Assembly (NCBI GenBank): GCA_021298435.1
Contig: JAJTFJ010000005.1
Coordinates: 1 to 64,000 of the forward strand
Length of the DNA: 64,000 bases
From: Ilumatobacteraceae bacterium
GTDB taxonomy: Bacteria; Actinomycetota; Acidimicrobiia; Acidimicrobiales; Ilumatobacteraceae
Reading direction: 5' to 3'
Position numbers and translations under genes: made by a program
Notes under the pieces: generated by a model
Database searches by the model: none
The model's input: the letters and a program-made list of their open reading frames with translations, nothing else
What the model was told of the DNA's origin: nothing
Part shown: positions 60,823 to 64,000 of the stretch, in pieces
How the letters are laid out: each line of letters opens with the position of its first letter
How positions within the stretch are numbered: the first letter of the stretch is position 1

Positions 60823-61775
60823 CGATTCGACTTGCAGTGAATGAGCCCCGGTGGCTCGCACATGTTCAAGGGGTTGCCAAGGCAATGCCAGGCCTCGTTC
60901 CGGTCGTCAAGGGCAACGGATACGGGTTTCGTCGTTGGAATCTCATGCCACTCGCAGGTCAACTCAGTAACGAAGTGGCCGTCGGAACCGTGTTCGAAGC
61001 TCGAGATATTCCGAGCAACGTGACTCCGATTGTTCTCACGCCCACACTCACCGCCCCACCAAATAACTTGCCACTAAATACGGTGATGACTATTAGTTCG
61101 CCTCATCATGTGATTGCACTGAACTCTGCTGGTTGGAGTGGTGAAGTCATTGTGAAGCTTCAGTCTTCAGCGATGCGCTACGGCGTTGAGAGGGCCATGT
61201 TGCAATCGTTGTTGTCAGACATTGAGAATGCGCGACTCACAGTTCGTGGTTATGCAATTCATCCACCGCTTGACGGCGACGCCGCGTTGCATCTCAAAGA
61301 TGTCACATCTTGGCTTGATGTTCTTGATGCTCGACTTCCGATTTATGTCAGCCATCTTGATAGTGCCGCATATGAGAAATTGCGGACGACTCATCCTGAT
61401 CGAGACTTTCGCATTCGTCTTGGAACTTCGCTATGGCATGGCGATAAGTCAATGATGCAGCTCTCTGCGGACATTGTTGATCATCATCCGATTGAAGCTG
61501 GCATGCGCGCTGGTTATCGCCAAGTCAAGGTTGACGGACCAGGAGAAATCGTTCTCGTCGGATGCGGAACAGCGCATGGTGTCACGCTTCTCCCAGATGG
61601 TCGCAGTCCGTTCCACTATCAACGCCAGCGTCTCAATGTGTTGGAACCACCACACATGCACACATCAATGTTGATTGTTTCTAGAGGACGCCCTATTCCC
61701 AGCATTGGTGAATGGATTGATGTTCAACAACCGATGACACGCGTGCAAGTTGATCTCTTGCAGTGGATTAAGTAA
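60819..61775 (+). CDS. Alanine-racemase-like PLP (fold type III) protein
   Basis: LVPVVKGNGYGF (PLP Lys motif), VIVKLQSSAMRYG, IRLGTSLWHGDK; GTG start overlapping the mftF stop by 4 nt. Confidence 0.8.
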   Translation: MTIRLAVNEPRWLAHVQGVAKAMPGLVPVVKGNGYGFRRWNLMPLAGQLSNEVAVGTVFEARDIPSNVTPIVLTPTLTAPPNNLPLNTVMTISSPHHVIALNSAGWSGEVIVKLQSSAMRYGVERAMLQSLLSDIENARLTVRGYAIHPPLDGDAALHLKDVTSWLDVLDARLPIYVSHLDSAAYEKLRTTHPDRDFRIRLGTSLWHGDKSMMQLSADIVDHHPIEAGMRAGYRQVKVDGPGEIVLVGCGTAHGVTLLPDGRSPFHYQRQRLNVLEPPHMHTSMLIVSRGRPIPSIGEWIDVQQPMTRVQVDLLQWIK

Positions 61776-61781
61776 CTACTT

Positions 61782-62675
61782 CTATACGTGAGAAGACACG
61801 GCGCGATTTAAGCCGCGCCAGCCGACAGCAGATGCGCCGACTAGTGGTCCCTCATCAGCCAGACGCGCTGGAACAATGCGAGCATTCTTAGAGAACTCAA
61901 GTCCGCACAACTCATCAAGAGTTTTCTGAGCAGAGTTGAAAAACGTTGCACCAAATCCAAGTGCGACACTTCCGCCAACACAGACAAGTTTGAGATCAAG
62001 AAGGTTGCAGACAGAAGCAACACCGCGTCCGACCATGCGACCTGTGCGCACCATTGTCTCGTAGGTGGGCTGAGATGGGGGTCGACCAGTAATTGCCTCG
62101 ATGGCGGGTCCCGAGGCCTCTGCTTCCAGGCAGCCACGGCCTCCGCAGGTACACCGGCGCCCATTGGGCTCCACAATCACATGGCCCACATGGCCTGCAT
62201 TGCCGCTTTCGCCGTCCAAAAGCTGCCCATTGAGCACGATTCCGCCGCCCACACCGGTGGAAACGACCATGGCCATGAAGTTGTCGACGCCCTTGGCTGC
62301 ACCCAACCAACCTTCGGCGAGGGCCAGGGCCTTGGCGTCACCATCTCCAAAGACAGGAAGGCCTGTACTGAATGCAAGCTGATCACGAAGAGGAAAATTC
62401 TTCCACTGCGGAATATTGAGTGGAGACACTGTTTCAACATTGCGAGTAATCGGACCGGCAGAACCCACCCCAACAACAGATGGAGTCGCGCCGTGATGAT
62501 CGCGCGCCCTCACAAGTTGTGACTGAACTGCCTTATCAAGATCATCAAACAGTTCTTCCGCAGTCGCTGTGTGATCAACAGGAACATTGAGACGATCGAC
62601 AAGTTCTCCGGCACGAGTCACCAAACCGACGGAGAACTTCGTTGCTCCGATGTCGATTGCGAGTGCCAAATCCAT
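61782..62675 (-). CDS. ROK family glucokinase-like sugar kinase
   Basis: ALAIDIGATKFSVGLV, VVSTGVGGGIVLNGQLLDGESGNAGHVGHVIVEPNGRRCTCGGRGCLEAEASG. Confidence 0.9.
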   Translation of the reverse strand: MDLALAIDIGATKFSVGLVTRAGELVDRLNVPVDHTATAEELFDDLDKAVQSQLVRARDHHGATPSVVGVGSAGPITRNVETVSPLNIPQWKNFPLRDQLAFSTGLPVFGDGDAKALALAEGWLGAAKGVDNFMAMVVSTGVGGGIVLNGQLLDGESGNAGHVGHVIVEPNGRRCTCGGRGCLEAEASGPAIEAITGRPPSQPTYETMVRTGRMVGRGVASVCNLLDLKLVCVGGSVALGFGATFFNSAQKTLDELCGLEFSKNARIVPARLADEGPLVGASAVGWRGLNRAVSSHV

Positions 62676-62775
62676 AAGTCGTCTATTCTCGCAAAAACAA
62701 TTAATTTCCAAACGAAAAACCGACAAACTTTTCTACGAAGTACCTAAGTCTTCGATTGTTTTCTACGATTACAGC

Positions 62776-63438
62776 GTGAAATCTTCATGGGACGACATTC
62801 TTCAGAATGAATTCATTAGTCCCTATTTTTTATCAATGACTCAGTTTCTTGATGAGGAGCGCTCCGAACATCACGTGTTTCCACCACAAGAAAAAGTCTT
62901 TGCCTCGCTCGACGCAACATCTTTGCGTGACACCAAAGTCGTCATTCTTGGACAAGACCCGTATCACGGTGACGGACAAGCTGATGGACTCGCCTTCTCA
63001 GTTTCAGAAGGAACACCGATTCCCCCATCACTGCGCAACATTTTGAAAGAACTACACGACGACATAGGTGCTGCAATTCCTTCTCATGGCAACCTCATCT
63101 CATGGGCACAACAAGGAGTGCTCTTGCTCAACACAACTCTCACTGTGAGGGAAGGAGAAGCCGGATCTCATTACGGACGCGGGTGGGAGACTTTGACTGA
63201 TGTCATCATCAGAAAAATCAATGAAAAGCCTGATTCTGTTGTCTTTCTCCTCTGGGGCGCACATGCGCGAAAGAAGAAATCCCTCATCACCCAGCCCCAT
63301 CACGTGGTGATTGAAGGGGTCCATCCCTCCCCCTTGTCTGCCTATCGAGGATTCTTTGGGAGCAAGCCGTTTTCACGGGTCAACACTGCATTAGAACAAG
63401 TAGGCCACCGCCCCATTGATTGGGCAATCCCCTCGTGA
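62776..63438 (+). CDS. ung: Uracil-DNA glycosylase, family 1
   Basis: VVILGQDPYHGDGQADGLAFSV, GVLLLNTTLTVREGEAGSHYGRGWE, VHPSPLSAYRGFFGSKPFSRVN; GTG start 62776. Confidence 0.94.
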   Translation: MKSSWDDILQNEFISPYFLSMTQFLDEERSEHHVFPPQEKVFASLDATSLRDTKVVILGQDPYHGDGQADGLAFSVSEGTPIPPSLRNILKELHDDIGAAIPSHGNLISWAQQGVLLLNTTLTVREGEAGSHYGRGWETLTDVIIRKINEKPDSVVFLLWGAHARKKKSLITQPHHVVIEGVHPSPLSAYRGFFGSKPFSRVNTALEQVGHRPIDWAIPS

Positions 63439-63487
63439 ACAATCTCTTCGCATCTGAATAGAGCACACTTTCACTGCCTAACAAATT

Positions 63488-63517
63488 CATGGGTTGCTGT
63501 GGGACAATCAACCCATG
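63488..63517. promoter_or_regulatory. Inverted repeat CATGGGTTG-N12-CAACCCATG overlapping the tetR start codon
   Basis: Read directly; perfect 9-bp arms, 12-nt spacer. Confidence 0.55.
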
Positions 63518-64000
63518 GCAATAGCTAGTCGGCAATCGGAGAAGTCTCGACAGACAGATCTCAAGGTTGCACAGAGTGCAGCTAAAGCAGTGCGGACTGT
63601 TGGAGTCGACCAGATGGCACTCACGCGTGTTGCTGCCGATGCAGGATTCTCCAGTGGTGCCATCTACGCGCGATGCGATGATCGGTCTGAACTTGTTGTC
63701 CTTGCGTGGGAGAAAAGTTTTTGGCCAATGTTGTCAGAGATCTTGTCGCTTCTTATCGAATCTGTTCTCTCACGATCCACCGTGAATTCAGAACAGATCA
63801 GAGAATTGTTCGAGCGTGCAAGTGGTGAGGATGCAATTCCCGATCTGGGAAGTGCGATGGAAGTTATTGTGGCCTCTCGTCGCGATGAGGTCATCGCCGA
63901 AGTTGTTCAACGTGACATCAACGGGCTGATGGAAGACCACGGCGTGGGTCCCTCTACAGATGGAGCAGATCGACAAGCTGTTGTCGGAGCCATCTGCACA
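63515..64000 (+). CDS. TetR-family transcriptional regulator (partial, runs off window)
   Basis: Hand translation MAIASRQSEKSRQTDLKVAQSAAKAVRTVGVDQMALTRVAADAGFSSGAIYARCDDRSELVVLAWEKSF...: TetR HTH; open to the last base, hence absent from the ORF track. Confidence 0.8.
   Translation, partial: MAIASRQSEKSRQTDLKVAQSAAKAVRTVGVDQMALTRVAADAGFSSGAIYARCDDRSELVVLAWEKSFWPMLSEILSLLIESVLSRSTVNSEQIRELFERASGEDAIPDLGSAMEVIVASRRDEVIAEVVQRDINGLMEDHGVGPSTDGADRQAVVGAICT

Noticed and set aside
63439-63514. 76-nt gap as a possible tRNA gene
   Set aside because: No tRNA cloverleaf or T-arm consensus; the repeat there is better explained as a regulatory palindrome.
1-64000. CRISPR arrays, transposons, prophage, rRNA
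   Set aside because: No regularly spaced repeats, transposase/integrase motifs or rRNA-like sequence recognised on either strand by eye; a dedicated tool search was not possible.

Overview
The window is a gene-dense 64 kb stretch of bacterial chromosome. Gene content (mycofactocin genes, NDMA-type alcohol dehydrogenases, an LLM-class oxidoreductase, LCP protein) suggests an actinobacterium, possibly Acidimicrobiia; that placement is inference. From left to right: pstCAB (pstB truncated by the window edge), modABC with a divergent PadR-like regulator, a complete liv branched-chain amino-acid ABC operon, a kynurenine formamidase/kynureninase pair, a form-II molybdopterin hydroxylase coupled to an SDR, a TSUP permease, a secreted cysteine-protease-like lipoprotein, trhO, acyl-CoA dehydrogenases, an alkylsulfatase, a GH38 mannosidase, a catabolic block (two BVMO-type flavoproteins, carotenoid oxygenase, thiolase, crotonase, amidohydrolase), cysS, valS, an LCP protein, and MoxR/VWA genes. 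The most interesting region is a mycofactocin (RiPP redox cofactor) locus at about 54.2-61.8 kb. It has a 39-aa mftA (56647-56766) that is missing from the supplied ORF track, then mftB, mftC, an embedded plsY, mftE, mftF and an alanine-racemase-like PLP gene, mostly in overlapping or near-contiguous frames. It is divergent from two tandem NDMA-type alcohol dehydrogenases followed by moxR/VWA genes. No mftD is visible in the window. Other notable signals: a perfect hairpin at the mftA stop codon, an apparent internal deletion in kynureninase, an apparent deletion plus frameshift in moxR, a Pho-box-like direct repeat before pstC, perfect palindromes at modA/padR and at a tetR start, and a trhO gene with no ATG/GTG/TTG start. 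No tRNA, rRNA, CRISPR array or transposon was recognised by eye.
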